This document shows, piece by piece, positions 8,520-17,232 of a stretch of 64,000 nucleotides of DNA. The notes under the pieces were generated by a model that ran no database searches, was not told the DNA's origin, and was given only the letters and a program-made list of their open reading frames with translations. The first letter of the stretch is position 1. Each line of letters opens with the position of its first letter. Position numbers and translations under genes: made by a program. The stretch is from assembly GCF_900205925.1 (NCBI RefSeq), contig NZ_OAOD01000018.1:1-64000 (forward strand), given 5' to 3'. The stretch comes from Clostridium peptidivorans (lineage in GTDB: Bacteria > Bacillota > Clostridia > Clostridiales > Clostridiaceae).

Positions 8520-10409
8520 TTAGCTAAAATATATATCTGAAAACTCTATATTTATCTTTTCTCCCTTGTTTGTACCTGAAGATATATTCACATTTTCGTT
8601 CTCCTCCTGGGAAAGTACTTTTACAGGAAGTTTAATAAAGAATTTAGATCCATATCCCCAGTTGCTTTCAACCCATATCTTCCCTCTATGAAGCTCTACT
8701 AAGGACTTTATTAAAGATAATCCTATTCCACTGCCTTCATTGTTTCTTGATAGAGATTTATCAACTTGAACAAATCTATCAAATATTGACTCCAATTTAT
8801 CCTTTGGTATACCTATGCCGTTGTCCTCTACAGATATCAGTATATTTGTATCTTGATCTTCAAAATTTACTTTTATTTCTCCACCTTTAGGAGTAAATTT
8901 TAGAGAATTGGAAAGCAAATTGAGTATTATTCTCTCAATTTTATCCTCATCACAAGCCATTATCTTTTCCTCTACATTTGTATCAAATACGAGATTTATA
9001 TCTTTATTCTTTGCATATTCCGTTACGGACAATGCTATATCCTCAACAAGGCTTACTATGTTACAGTTCTTGGGGAAAACTTGGAAATATCCTGCATCAA
9101 TTTTTGTTATATCTATTAAATTATTTACAAGCCTTATAAGCCTGTAAGAATTTTGCTTAATCAAATTTTTATATCTAAAAAGTTTTTGTAAGTTTTCACT
9201 TTTGTTAGTTTTACTCATATCCTCTAGTATTATATTTGCTACTTGAAGAGAAGTGAGTATTATATTTAAAGGGGTTCTCAGTTCATGAGATAAGTTTGCA
9301 AAGAAGTCTGTTCTTAGCTTTTCATATGCCATGGCTTCATTTAGCTGACGAGTTTTTTCAGCCACAGTTGTACGCAGCCTTTCCTTTGTCTTTCTGTCTG
9401 AAATATCCTGAGATACTATAAGCATTTGATCCTTTCCATTATAAGGGCACTTAGCCCCAATGCCTTCTAAATATATATATTTTTTATCCTTTGCTCTAAG
9501 AAATCTACATTGACTAAAGGGCTTTTCGTTACTTAGTATCACATCATCGTAATCTCTTTCAAATTGATACTGCTGCTGCTTTGTAAATCTTAAGAAGTCA
9601 TTTACTTTGTTTCCTATTACTTGGTGAGACTCTTGTACTCCTAATAGCTTGGCTCCTGCTTGATTACAATACAAATATCTTTCTTTATCTCTTATGTACA
9701 CCCCTATAGGCAATAATTCTACAAGCCTTTTGTATTGTTCTTCACTTTCTCTTAGTGCTTCTTTTACTTGTCTCATTCTCTCTTGTTCTTCTAATAGTTG
9801 ATTATTATTTTGCTGAAGCTCTGCTTTACGCTCTTTTAGTTCTTCTTGAAGCTGCCTATTACAGACTTCTACCTGCTTTCTCAATTCAATCTCTTTAATC
9901 TTACTTAATCCCATTTCTGCAAATACTTTTGCAAGGCTTTTATAATAACAAATTATATCTTCAAGTCTTTCCTTTTCTACTATCGGTACACTCTTTATAC
10001 TTTCTAAGTAAGCTTTTTCATCTATCCCAAATTTTTGGGCTTGAATTTCAAAGATCTCTAAATTGGGCTCTTTTATAAAAAATTGACCAATAATAAAGTT
10101 TGCGATAATCTCTCCATCTATCTCGATAGGAATAAATGCGCTCATAAGCCCATTTCTACACTGAGTAAGGGTATAGTCTTCTCCTCTTTCTACTTCTTTA
10201 TTTTTTATGAACCCTTCAATGCAGTGCTGCCTAGAATCAGATATTTTCCTATGAAATTTTTCACACGCCATCTGCCATCTTGTATTTATGAGCATTTTCC
10301 CTTCTAAATTTAGCACTCCGTGGGGCAGCTTTGTAATATTATAAAATTTGTCCATTAATTTTTGAAGCTTTTGCATATCAACTAATTCTTCAAGTTTATA
10401 TTTAGCCAT
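8520..10409 (-). CDS. PocR-PAS sensor histidine kinase
   Basis: This is a 629-aa cytosolic kinase with no membrane segments. Residues about 8-165 form a PocR sensory domain (KLPHGVLNLEGKML, Cys-containing TLTQCRNGLMSAFIPI, IGQFF), which in known proteins senses propanediol or related small hydrocarbons. A coiled coil follows at 170-225, then a PAS domain at about 225-340. A HisKA domain carries the phospho-acceptor motif FFANLSHELRTPL, and a HATPase domain carries N box NLLSNSLKFT, DNGIGIP and GSGIGLSL. The protein ends in EFSDIYFS, a tail shared with the kinase at 18112-21474, and the kinase cores of the two are closely alike. No response regulator gene is adjacent. The start ATG has GGAGGT. 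The ligand and partner are unknown. Confidence 0.9.
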   Translation of the reverse strand: MAKYKLEELVDMQKLQKLMDKFYNITKLPHGVLNLEGKMLINTRWQMACEKFHRKISDSRQHCIEGFIKNKEVERGEDYTLTQCRNGLMSAFIPIEIDGEIIANFIIGQFFIKEPNLEIFEIQAQKFGIDEKAYLESIKSVPIVEKERLEDIICYYKSLAKVFAEMGLSKIKEIELRKQVEVCNRQLQEELKERKAELQQNNNQLLEEQERMRQVKEALRESEEQYKRLVELLPIGVYIRDKERYLYCNQAGAKLLGVQESHQVIGNKVNDFLRFTKQQQYQFERDYDDVILSNEKPFSQCRFLRAKDKKYIYLEGIGAKCPYNGKDQMLIVSQDISDRKTKERLRTTVAEKTRQLNEAMAYEKLRTDFFANLSHELRTPLNIILTSLQVANIILEDMSKTNKSENLQKLFRYKNLIKQNSYRLIRLVNNLIDITKIDAGYFQVFPKNCNIVSLVEDIALSVTEYAKNKDINLVFDTNVEEKIMACDEDKIERIILNLLSNSLKFTPKGGEIKVNFEDQDTNILISVEDNGIGIPKDKLESIFDRFVQVDKSLSRNNEGSGIGLSLIKSLVELHRGKIWVESNWGYGSKFFIKLPVKVLSQEENENVNISSGTNKGEKINIEFSDIYFS

Positions 10410-10708
10410 GTTATGACCTCCAAGTGTTTTCTCATAAGTACTCTCTTTGTCAGTTTTCTGTTATTAGCTTCAGTTTTAATCTATGATTTTAAGCGTTACT
10501 TTAAATGTTTAATAATATTTTTAACTTAATACTCCAATAGTTTATCTCAATTAGGAATAATTCAATACAAACAAGTTATTATATTTAATTATTATCTATA
10601 TTTATTATTTGTTCACAATAATTTAACAATTTACTTGCTATTCATATGATATATTCTACAAAAATGGAAAAAATCCTTGATTTTTAACTAAAATATTATT
10701 CTTTATTT
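10410..10708. other. Gap without recognisable gene
   Basis: This is an AT-rich intergenic stretch upstream of the PocR kinase and downstream of mnmM. I see no open frame with a ribosome binding site, no strong hairpin and no clear promoter. Confidence 0.6.
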
Positions 10709-11284
10709 TTACTTTTTAACCTTTTTTTCTATAACAAGTAACCTTGGTGGATAGTTTATTTGATTTGCAAATTCCAGTTGTGCCACATTATACTCCCTTT
10801 GATTTAATGTCTTTGTATATTTTTCTAAAGCTTCCTTTTCAGCTTTTCCATTTTCATGTCCATGATATATTACAAGTATCACCACTCCGTTAGGTACTAA
10901 AATTTTCAATGACTTTTTTACTGCCTCAATTGTGGTGTGTGCTTTTGTGGTAATGCTATGAGAAGAAGAAGGTAGATATCCTAAGTTAAACATAACTATT
11001 TTTACTCCACCCTCTACATATTTGTCTATATTTTCATGTCCATCTAATATTAAATTCACTTTAGCCTTAACATTATTCTTTTCCAGCTTTTCCTTTGTGG
11101 CCTGTATAGCTTCACTTTGTATATCAAAGGAATATACTTCTCCTCTTTCCCCTACAAGGCTTGCTAGAAACAAGGTATCACTGCCTTTTCCCATGGTTGC
11201 ATCTACCACCTTGTCTCCCTCTTCAATCTTTATCTTACATATTTCTTTTGCTATATTCATAGAATTTGTAAAAAATTCACTCAT
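10709..11284 (-). CDS. mnmM: tRNA mnm5U methyltransferase MnmM (YtqB family)
   Basis: This 191-aa class I SAM-dependent methyltransferase matches the YtqB family. Members were long labelled rRNA methylases, and Bacillus YtqB is now called MnmM, which methylates nm5(s2)U34 of tRNA to mnm5(s2)U. The SAM-binding motif I is VVDATMGKGSDTLFLA, followed by the acidic FDIQ. The family-specific motif FNLGYLPSSSHSITT and the C-terminal NYPPRLLVIEK are present. Length is typical. The ribosome binding site is GGAGGAC. It stands alone between manA and the PocR kinase gene on the same strand. Confidence 0.88.
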   Translation of the reverse strand: MSEFFTNSMNIAKEICKIKIEEGDKVVDATMGKGSDTLFLASLVGERGEVYSFDIQSEAIQATKEKLEKNNVKAKVNLILDGHENIDKYVEGGVKIVMFNLGYLPSSSHSITTKAHTTIEAVKKSLKILVPNGVVILVIYHGHENGKAEKEALEKYTKTLNQREYNVAQLEFANQINYPPRLLVIEKKVKK

Positions 11285-11334
11285 AATGTCCTCCGCTTTT
11301 GTTTAAATAATATATAATACTTAACAATTAATAA

Positions 11335-12561
11335 TTATTTATTATCTAATGTAATGATTTCATCTAAATTATATCCCCTTTTTCTTAAATAATCCAATTG
11401 CATATTTAACTTCTGCTCATTTTCCAAATATATATTTAATGCTTTGAAATTTCCTTTTAATTCATATTCACCTAGACATGCAGGTATAAATATCGTTTGC
11501 CCCTTAGTAAATGTTTCTTCAGTTTTATTGGTTGTTAACCCTCCATTATTTTCAAGAGTTAATGTCTTTTCACCCTGTGGAGATGACTTTCCCTGTGATT
11601 TATCGTAAATTATAGTACCTTCACCTTCAATAAAAGTATATATATGAAATTTTTCTCCTTTTGTGCTTTCTTTAAATCCACAGGATGTTTCATAAAGCTT
11701 TACACAAAAATGTTTATTTAAAGAAATGTATGTTATAGTAGTATTTTTATATCCGCTTACCTCTTGATTTGATTTGCTTTTAATGGAATTAACTGCAGAC
11801 AGACTATTAATTTCATTTTCACTTAATCTTATTCCTTTGTACTTTTCTTTAAAGGTCGGCTTATTGCTTAATTTATTCCTTGTCTTACTAAAATTTATAA
11901 CTTCAAGTGCCTTGTTTAAATTAAGCTCTCTTTTATTTCCGTTAATATCTCTTCTATTATAGTCGTATATTCTATAAGTTACATTTGAGCTTTGCTGAAC
12001 TTCTGCAATTAGTAGTCCTTCTCCAATGGCATGTACCGTTCCTGAAGGTATATTTATTATATCCCCTTTAGTCACTTCTATATAATTTAAGCAATCCTCT
12101 ACTTTTTCCTCATCACAAGCTCTCTTAAATTTTTCTTTGTCTATACCATGCTTTAATCCACATATAAGCCTTGATCTAGGCTTTGCGGCAATTATATACC
12201 ATATTTCATTTTTACCTAAGGAATTATTTTCACATTTTTTTGCATATTCATCATCAGGATGGACTTGAACAGAAAGCTTGTCATTTGCATCAATAAATTT
12301 TATAAGTATAGGAAATTTATCTTTATATATTTTATATATATCCTCTCCTAGAATTTCTTTACCTTTTTCTTTTATAACTTCATATAGTGTTTTTCCGCTA
12401 AACTCTCCATTATCTATGACACTAAGGCCATTCTCATGACAAGAAGCCTCCCAGCTTTCAGAAACCTTTCCTTCAGGCAAAATTTTACCTAATAATTCTA
12501 AATTTCTCCCGCCCCAAATATAATTCTTGTAAACCTCCCTAAATTTAAAGGGGTAATACAT
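11335..12561 (-). CDS. manA: Mannose-6-phosphate isomerase, class I
   Basis: This 408-aa cupin enzyme interconverts mannose 6-phosphate and fructose 6-phosphate. The zinc-site motifs of type I phosphomannose isomerases are present: QVHPDD, GKNEIWYI, and HAIGEGLLIAEVQQSSNVTYRIYDYNR, which holds the catalytic Arg. The N-terminus (YYPFKFREVYKNYIWGG) is typical. At 408 aa it is longer than the 315-aa Bacillus form: residues about 225-345 contain a longer Ser/Thr/Lys/Gly-rich stretch before the C-terminal cupin strand (GQTIFIPACLGEYEL). The tail KLNMQLDYLRKRGYNLDEI is also extra. The ribosome binding site is GGAGGG. Confidence 0.88.
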   Translation of the reverse strand: MYYPFKFREVYKNYIWGGRNLELLGKILPEGKVSESWEASCHENGLSVIDNGEFSGKTLYEVIKEKGKEILGEDIYKIYKDKFPILIKFIDANDKLSVQVHPDDEYAKKCENNSLGKNEIWYIIAAKPRSRLICGLKHGIDKEKFKRACDEEKVEDCLNYIEVTKGDIINIPSGTVHAIGEGLLIAEVQQSSNVTYRIYDYNRRDINGNKRELNLNKALEVINFSKTRNKLSNKPTFKEKYKGIRLSENEINSLSAVNSIKSKSNQEVSGYKNTTITYISLNKHFCVKLYETSCGFKESTKGEKFHIYTFIEGEGTIIYDKSQGKSSPQGEKTLTLENNGGLTTNKTEETFTKGQTIFIPACLGEYELKGNFKALNIYLENEQKLNMQLDYLRKRGYNLDEIITLDNK

Positions 12562-12655
12562 ATATTTAATCCCTCCGCTTAGTCATATCACTAAAACATA
12601 TGAGGAATTCATAATGTATATTCCACCCAAGTCAGGTAAGCTGGGTAACAAAAAT

Positions 12656-12673
12656 GGGACGATTAACCGTCCC
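12656..12673. repeat. Short family A palindrome
   Basis: GGGACGATTAACCGTCCC is a near-perfect 18-bp palindrome. It looks like a family A element with its centre deleted, and lies between manA and the VOC gene. Confidence 0.6.
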
Positions 12674-12702
12674 TTGAACCTTTAACTCTTAAGCATATAG
12701 GC

Positions 12703-13125
12703 CTATCCCCTACGCCCTATAATTTCCTCTTCATCTCTTATTTCAATCTCTGTTCCTTCTGGAGCCTTTATTTTAAATAAATGTCCATTTTCAACTTTGT
12801 ATATTTCGCTGCCATTTTTTACTTTAAAGTTATTGTAGCCTAGACTTTTTATTCTATTATATTCTTCTTCAATGTTATCTACTAAAAAGCACATGTGTAC
12901 TATTCCCTCATTTAAGGAGCTCCACTTGTTTAGCTCATCTCCCTTTTTAGCAGTTTGAAGTTCAATCATGAATGAGCCAAGCCTCATCCAAGTATTGAAG
13001 TCCCTAGTATGGAAATTAGGCGTCTCTTGAATTATTTCAAAACCTAGTATTTCAGTATAAAATTTTAATGATTCCTTATAATTTTCCGTTTGAATACATA
13101 CATGATGTATAGATTTTATGCTCAT
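12703..13125 (-). CDS. VOC (glyoxalase/dioxygenase superfamily) protein
   Basis: This 140-aa protein is a single vicinal-oxygen-chelate fold. The first beta-alpha unit is SIKSIHHVCIQTENYKESLKFYTEILGFEI, followed by MRLGSFMIELQTA and a C-terminal APEGTEIEIRDEE, where metal-site His/Glu residues are found in family members. The substrate cannot be predicted. It begins one base after the stop of the exported protein gene upstream, and its ribosome binding site (AAGGAG) is inside that gene's last codons, so translation is probably coupled. Confidence 0.85.
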   Translation of the reverse strand: MSIKSIHHVCIQTENYKESLKFYTEILGFEIIQETPNFHTRDFNTWMRLGSFMIELQTAKKGDELNKWSSLNEGIVHMCFLVDNIEEEYNRIKSLGYNNFKVKNGSEIYKVENGHLFKIKAPEGTEIEIRDEEEIIGRRG

Positions 13126-13126
13126 T

Positions 13127-13837
13127 TTATTTCTCCTTACTTGCTTCCCTATTTTTTATTCTAAATACTGCATAAATTATGGGGACGGTTAACAACAATG
13201 CTATCCCTGTTTTTATAAAGCTAGAGTCTTTAATTTTATTATTTTCATTTAACTGCTGCTCTTCAGGTGTAACTATGTTATTTAAAGCCTCCAATGATTT
13301 AGGATAAATTTTTATTTCTTGTCCATTTGGACGGCGAACATATGCATCATCATTAATAAAAAAGAAATCATCTTCCTTTCCTCTCGAATTAATGTACCAT
13401 TCTACAGCCGCCACCTCACTTTCTCCATATGTATATCTCATTTCCTTAGTTATAAGCTTCAGTGTTTTAAAATCTCCTGAGGTTGCCTTAAACATCCCCC
13501 ATACCTTTTTATATATACTGCCTTCTTTCTTAATTGACATTACAGCAAAATCTGAGATCTCAGGTTGCAGCTCCTCGCCTGTGCCCCAACCATACTGAAA
13601 ATCTCTTAGAGGAATGACTTCTTCTTTTACCTTTCCACTGATGACTTTACAGACTTTTACTGTAAATATTCCATCCTCCTTACTCATTAGCTGCCCAATA
13701 ATCAATGCGTCTTGATCTTGCCTAAATTCTTTTACTTCATCTGCATGTAACATCCTAGTTAGAGCATCTGCTGCTTTAACTGTTGATGGTGCAATTAATA
13801 AAGCAACTGCAAGGAAAATTAAACCTATTTTCTTCAT
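13127..13837 (-). CDS. Exported protein with C-terminal membrane anchor, function unknown
   Basis: This protein of about 236 aa is not assigned to a family. A signal peptide (KKIGLIFLAVALLIAPSTVKA) is followed by a globular, Lys/Glu-rich extracellular domain. One C-terminal membrane segment (TGIALLLTVPIIYAVF) and a short positive tail follow. The ATG at 13837 has an AAAGGAG site, whereas an in-frame start at 13873 has none. The membrane-anchor codons for LLTVPI coincide with a family A repeat arm at 13181-13196, so part of the anchor appears to derive from the repeat. It is coupled to the downstream VOC gene. Confidence 0.78.
   Translation of the reverse strand: MKKIGLIFLAVALLIAPSTVKAADALTRMLHADEVKEFRQDQDALIIGQLMSKEDGIFTVKVCKVISGKVKEEVIPLRDFQYGWGTGEELQPEISDFAVMSIKKEGSIYKKVWGMFKATSGDFKTLKLITKEMRYTYGESEVAAVEWYINSRGKEDDFFFINDDAYVRRPNGQEIKIYPKSLEALNNIVTPEEQQLNENNKIKDSSFIKTGIALLLTVPIIYAVFRIKNREASKEK
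13181..13196. repeat. Family A repeat arm inside a coding sequence
   Basis: GGGGACGGTTAACAAC is identical to the arm at 7541-7556, but lies within the 3' end of the exported-protein gene. Read on the minus strand in frame it gives Leu-Leu-Thr-Val-Pro. Confidence 0.8.
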
Positions 13838-13956
13838 GCTTTGATTTCTCCTTTTACATATATAATTATCCATTGCTATTATATGATTACTTAGAACTCT
13901 ATTATATGTTGTTAAATAATATACTTCTATAGAACTTCCAATTCTCCTTTATTTAA

Positions 13957-14018
13957 AAAGATAGGAATGGTTAACAACAATTTGATTAAGGTAATTGCTG
14001 TTAACCGTCCCTATCTTT
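13957..14018. repeat. Family A inverted repeat acting as terminator
   Basis: AAAGATAGGAATGGTTAACA pairs with TGTTAACCGTCCCTATCTTT across a 22-nt loop. On the minus strand a T-rich run follows (ATCTTTTTAAAT). It overlaps the stop codon at 14017-14019, so it terminates the small gene there. Confidence 0.75.
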
Positions 14019-14208
14019 AAAGTTTCTCGTTGCTTCCCATAACTTCACCAAATTGATATTGCTCTCCCATTTTATTATCTTCCTCTGTAAATGGAAAAGG
14101 TTCACTGCCTACATCTGAACCTTGTGTTATATGTTGAGGCGTACTGTTTAAGTTATCTTCAACTTTTCTTATGGTATAAGCCTTATGGTTAGGATTATTA
14201 TTCCTCAT
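14017..14208 (-). CDS. Small hydrophilic protein, unknown function
   Basis: This 63-aa hydrophilic protein is rich in Asn, Gln and acidic residues (SDVGSEPFPFTEEDNKMGEQY). It has no membrane segment, cysteine or recognisable domain. The ATG at 14208 follows GAGAGGTGAG; a GTG at 14217 is inside that site. The repeat-derived terminator at its stop codon and the clear ribosome binding site support it as a real gene. Small acidic clostridial proteins of this kind are sometimes spore-associated, but nothing here proves it. Confidence 0.6.
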   Translation of the reverse strand: MRNNNPNHKAYTIRKVEDNLNSTPQHITQGSDVGSEPFPFTEEDNKMGEQYQFGEVMGSNEKL

Positions 14209-14293
14209 GTTTCTCACCTCTCTTAGAGAATTTATAAAACCATTATCTACTTAGTTATTATTTCGTTATCAAAAAAATTTATGTGAAAATAAA

Positions 14294-14338
14294 GAGACGG
14301 TTAACAGCTATTAATAATAAATAGTTGCTAACCGTCTC
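14294..14338. repeat. Family A inverted repeat
   Basis: GAGACGGTTAACAGCT at 14294-14309 faces AGTTGCTAACCGTCTC at 14323-14338, followed on the plus strand by CTTTTT. It lies tail-on to the adjacent family B element. Confidence 0.8.
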
Positions 14339-14344
14339 CTTTTT

Positions 14345-14395
14345 CCCACATTTCAAGTGGCAAGTTTGATTTGTCACTTGCAATGTGGGTGGCAC
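14345..14395. repeat. Family B inverted repeat after lysP
   Basis: CCCACATTTCAAGTGGCAAG is imperfectly complementary to the right half ending in TTGCAATGTGGGTGGCAC. It ends 3 bases from the lysine permease stop codon. Confidence 0.75.
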
Positions 14396-14398
14396 TTT

Positions 14399-15859
14399 TT
14401 ATGCTGATTCTTCATCTTTAGACTCGTCCATATTAAAATCTACTTCCATGATGTCAATAACCTTTGTATTGTGTTTTCTTTTATATCCAAAGAATAAGCC
14501 TAAGAATATAGGTAGTCCTATATAAGATGCAATTATACCATTCCAATCTATTTGTTCACCTTGCAAATAGGTTATACCTTGTCCCAAAATAACTATTATA
14601 CATAAGGCTACTGCTATTATCGGTCCTATTGGAAATAATTTCGCCTTGTATTTTAGCTTATTTAAATCTTGACCTTGAGCAACATATGCTTTACGGAAAC
14701 GATAATGACATATTGCTATACCAAGCCATGCAATGAATCCCGCAAGACCTGAAGCTGCTACTAACCATACATAAACTGTACTTTCCGCATAAAGTCCTGT
14801 TAAGAAGCACGCTGATGCTACTAAAGTTGTAAGTAACAGTGCGTTCACAGGAACTCCTCTAGAGTTAATCTTTCCAAGCCACTTAGGTGCCTTTCCTTCC
14901 TTAGCCATTGCATATAACATTCTGCTTGAAGCATACATTCCTGAGTTACCACAAGATAATACTGAAGTTAAAATAACCGCATTCATTAAGGAAGCTGCTG
15001 CTGCAATACCTGCTTTTTCAAATATCATTGTAAAAGGACTTGTCTGAACACTTGCATCTGTGTACGGAATTAATAAACCTACCACAAATATTGTTCCTAA
15101 GTAAAATATTATAATTCTCCAAAATATTGTATTTATCGCCTTTGGTATATTCTTTTCTGGATCTTCACTTTCCCCTGCTGCAATACCTACAAGCTCCGTT
15201 CCTTGAAATGAAAATCCTGCAATTAAAAATATCATAAATATAGACTTAGCTCCACCAACAAAAGGTGCATCTTTAACTATAAAATTCTTAAATCCTACCG
15301 GCTCTCCACCAAATATTCCCAAAATAGTTGCAGTACCTATAATTATAAATACAATAACTGTAAACACTTTAATTCCTGCAAACCAATACTCTGATTCTCC
15401 ATAAGCCTTTGCAGATAATAAATTAAGAGATACTATTAATGTAAGAAATAATACACTCCATATAATCGCTGGTACGTCTGGAAACCAAAATTTCATTATA
15501 AGCGCACCTGCAACCATTTCTGCTGCAACAGTTATAGCCCAGTTATACCAATAGTTCCATCCTAAAGCAAAACCTAAAGCTGGATCTACAAACTTAGATG
15601 CATAAGTTTCAAATGATCCCGCTACAGGCATAAATGTAGCCATTTCTCCAAGACTTGTTATTAAAAAATAAACCATAATCCCAATTGCTCCATAAGCAAT
15701 TAATGCTCCACCAGGTCCTGCTTCATGTATAGTTTCTCCTAAGGCCAAAAAAATTCCTGTTCCAATAGCCCCACCCATTGCAATCATATTCAAATGCCTT
15801 GCTTTTAAGCTTCTCTTAAGTTCTCCTGAATTGCCGCTTTGCTCTGTATTATAATTCAT
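14399..15859 (-). CDS. lysP: Lysine permease, APC superfamily (AAT family)
   Basis: This 486-aa protein with about 12 membrane segments is an AAT-type amino acid permease. The N-terminus LKRSLKARHLNMIAMGGAIG carries the substrate-binding TM1 motif GGAIGTGIFLALG. FSFQGTELVGIAAGESEDP in TM6 is characteristic of LysP. Similarity to the lysine-specific permease and the lysine riboswitch directly upstream agree on lysine uptake by proton symport. The ribosome binding site is AAGGAGG. The gene is monocistronic, followed by back-to-back family B and A repeats. Expression should fall when lysine is plentiful. Confidence 0.92.
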   Translation of the reverse strand: MNYNTEQSGNSGELKRSLKARHLNMIAMGGAIGTGIFLALGETIHEAGPGGALIAYGAIGIMVYFLITSLGEMATFMPVAGSFETYASKFVDPALGFALGWNYWYNWAITVAAEMVAGALIMKFWFPDVPAIIWSVLFLTLIVSLNLLSAKAYGESEYWFAGIKVFTVIVFIIIGTATILGIFGGEPVGFKNFIVKDAPFVGGAKSIFMIFLIAGFSFQGTELVGIAAGESEDPEKNIPKAINTIFWRIIIFYLGTIFVVGLLIPYTDASVQTSPFTMIFEKAGIAAAASLMNAVILTSVLSCGNSGMYASSRMLYAMAKEGKAPKWLGKINSRGVPVNALLLTTLVASACFLTGLYAESTVYVWLVAASGLAGFIAWLGIAICHYRFRKAYVAQGQDLNKLKYKAKLFPIGPIIAVALCIIVILGQGITYLQGEQIDWNGIIASYIGLPIFLGLFFGYKRKHNTKVIDIMEVDFNMDESKDEESA

Positions 15860-15943
15860 ATTTTCCTCCTTATTAAGCTAGGTATTAAATAATTCCACAT
15901 CTAATCATTTAATATGCCAATTTTGTTACTACATAAACTTTGA

Positions 15944-15979
15944 AAAACAAAAATACCCTAAGCTTACACTCAGGGTATT
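15944..15979 (-). terminator. Riboswitch-controlled terminator of lysP leader
   Basis: AATACCCT at 15952-15959 pairs with AGGGTATT at 15972-15979. On the minus strand a TTTTTGTTTTT run follows. It lies between the lysine riboswitch and the lysP ribosome binding site, as expected for transcriptional attenuation. Confidence 0.88.
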
Positions 15980-16020
15980 AAAATATGCATTTTAAATGCA
16001 TATTGAAGTCCTCACTGAAT

Positions 16021-16186
16021 GATAGCTCTTCACAAACAATTAGTTTGTGACAGTCTTGCACATATTTTATGCAAAACCAGCTATACAGCATTAAAGCATC
16101 TGCTGTATGCTTCGGCAAAATTTCCTTTCAAACCACTTCATTGTGCTTATCTCTGTAGTCTTACTATTAAATGTTGCTCCTCTATC
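16021..16186 (-). ncRNA. Lysine riboswitch (L box)
   Basis: On the minus strand the P1 stem is GATAG...CTATC. Between its arms are the conserved L-box elements in order: GAGGAGCAA, AATAGTAAGACTACAGAG, GAAAGG, GCCGAAG, the P4 hairpin CAGCA...TGCTG followed by CTGG, and a P5 hairpin CACAAAC...GTTTGTG. The order and sequences match the lysine riboswitch consensus. Lysine binding is expected to favour the downstream terminator and shut off lysP. Confidence 0.93.
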
Positions 16187-16224
16187 CTAATTCATTTACT
16201 TATTTATTATTTTCACATTTATAC

Positions 16225-16253
16225 ATTATACGACAAAATTTTAAACTAGTAAA
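16225..16253 (-). promoter_or_regulatory. Promoter of the lysP leader
   Basis: TTTACT and TATAAT are separated by 17 nt on the minus strand. They lie about 40 bases upstream of the riboswitch P1 stem, the right place for its start. Confidence 0.65.
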
Positions 16254-16278
16254 TAGGTTTATAATGGGAAAGCTTAAT

Positions 16279-16321
16279 GCCACCCACATGGCAAGTTAGT
16301 GTAACTTGCTATGTGGGTGGC
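16279..16321. repeat. Family B inverted repeat, near-perfect hairpin
   Basis: Two 20-bp arms (GCCACCCACATGGCAAGTTA and its complement, one mismatch) flank a 3-nt loop. It ends 7 bases before the stop codon of the prenyltransferase gene and may serve as its terminator on the minus strand. Confidence 0.85.
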
Positions 16322-16328
16322 ACTTTCT

Positions 16329-16970
16329 CTAGCCTCCTAGAGTTACGTCCTGTTTATCGTACCACTCTAAGGCCTCTGAAAACTGATTAGGCCTAAAATC
16401 TGGCCAGTAGTCATCTATTACATAAAAGTCTGAATATACAGATTGAACTGGGAGTAATCCACTTAATCTTCTTCTTCCTCCCCAACGTATAATAAGGTCT
16501 ATTCTTGATACATCATGAGACTTTATGTTATTTATGATGTTCTTTTTGGAAGCATCCGCTGTCTTTAACTCATTTAAGTCCCATTGCCAGCCATAATTTA
16601 TTAAGAAATTAACCCTAATTCCTCCCTTACCAAAGGTTCTTCTAGTGGTAAAGGATTCTAATTCTTTTGGAAATGCTGGGGAATCTGTATTTCCAACAAC
16701 TAATATCTCCGCATCTTCTTTAGTAATTAGGTTTACGGATTCAATACAGGCATCAGTAAAGGCCTTCTTTTGTTCACTTGGTCTTTTTGTATTATCTATG
16801 GTAAATCCATAGTATGTGATTTCCTTGATTCCAGCTTGCTGACATAATTTAAAGCTAGCCAGCCCTGGGTTAATTCCTATTTCATATCCCTTATCCTTAG
16901 TCATTCCGTTAGCAACTGCCCATCTTCTATTGCCATCAGGAATTATTCCAATATGGTTTGGTAATCTCAT
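16329..16970 (-). CDS. Cis-prenyltransferase (undecaprenyl diphosphate synthase family)
   Basis: This 213-aa protein belongs to the UppS/Rer2 cis-prenyltransferase family, which condenses isopentenyl diphosphate onto allylic diphosphates. The catalytic Asp motif IGIIPDGNRRWA is intact. Region III is represented by YYGFTIDNTKRPSEQ, and the C-terminal IPP-binding region by DLIIRWGGRRRLSGLLPVQS and YSDFYVIDDYWPDF. It is shorter than the roughly 240-aa housekeeping UppS and has no isoprenoid neighbours, so it may be a second copy making a different chain length. The start ATG follows GGGGTGA. Confidence 0.82.
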   Translation of the reverse strand: MRLPNHIGIIPDGNRRWAVANGMTKDKGYEIGINPGLASFKLCQQAGIKEITYYGFTIDNTKRPSEQKKAFTDACIESVNLITKEDAEILVVGNTDSPAFPKELESFTTRRTFGKGGIRVNFLINYGWQWDLNELKTADASKKNIINNIKSHDVSRIDLIIRWGGRRRLSGLLPVQSVYSDFYVIDDYWPDFRPNQFSEALEWYDKQDVTLGG

Positions 16971-17130
16971 TTTATTGTCACCCCGAATTCTTATTGTAAT
17001 TTTAACGTTTAGTATATTGCAATGTTAAATTTGTATAATATCTCTATTATATATGAAAATATTATTAACCTCCATATTTTGTATAGATTATGTGTTATTA
17101 TTTATTTTAACCTATTTTCAAAAAACAAAA

Positions 17131-17163
17131 CTGGTTAAGGCAATTTAATAACGCCTTAACCAG
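17131..17163 (-). terminator. Strong hairpin with T-run, orphan terminator
   Basis: CTGGTTAAGGC and GCCTTAACCAG form an 11-bp perfect stem with an 11-nt loop. On the minus strand TTTTGTTTTTTG follows. No normal gene ends here; the only candidate upstream is the 9-codon frame at 17233-17262. Confidence 0.75.
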
Positions 17164-17232
17164 CTTTAATGCTCTTCTATACTAGCTTCTTATTCACAGT
17201 TTAAATAAGAAATCTTTCTTTCCTTAAATATC

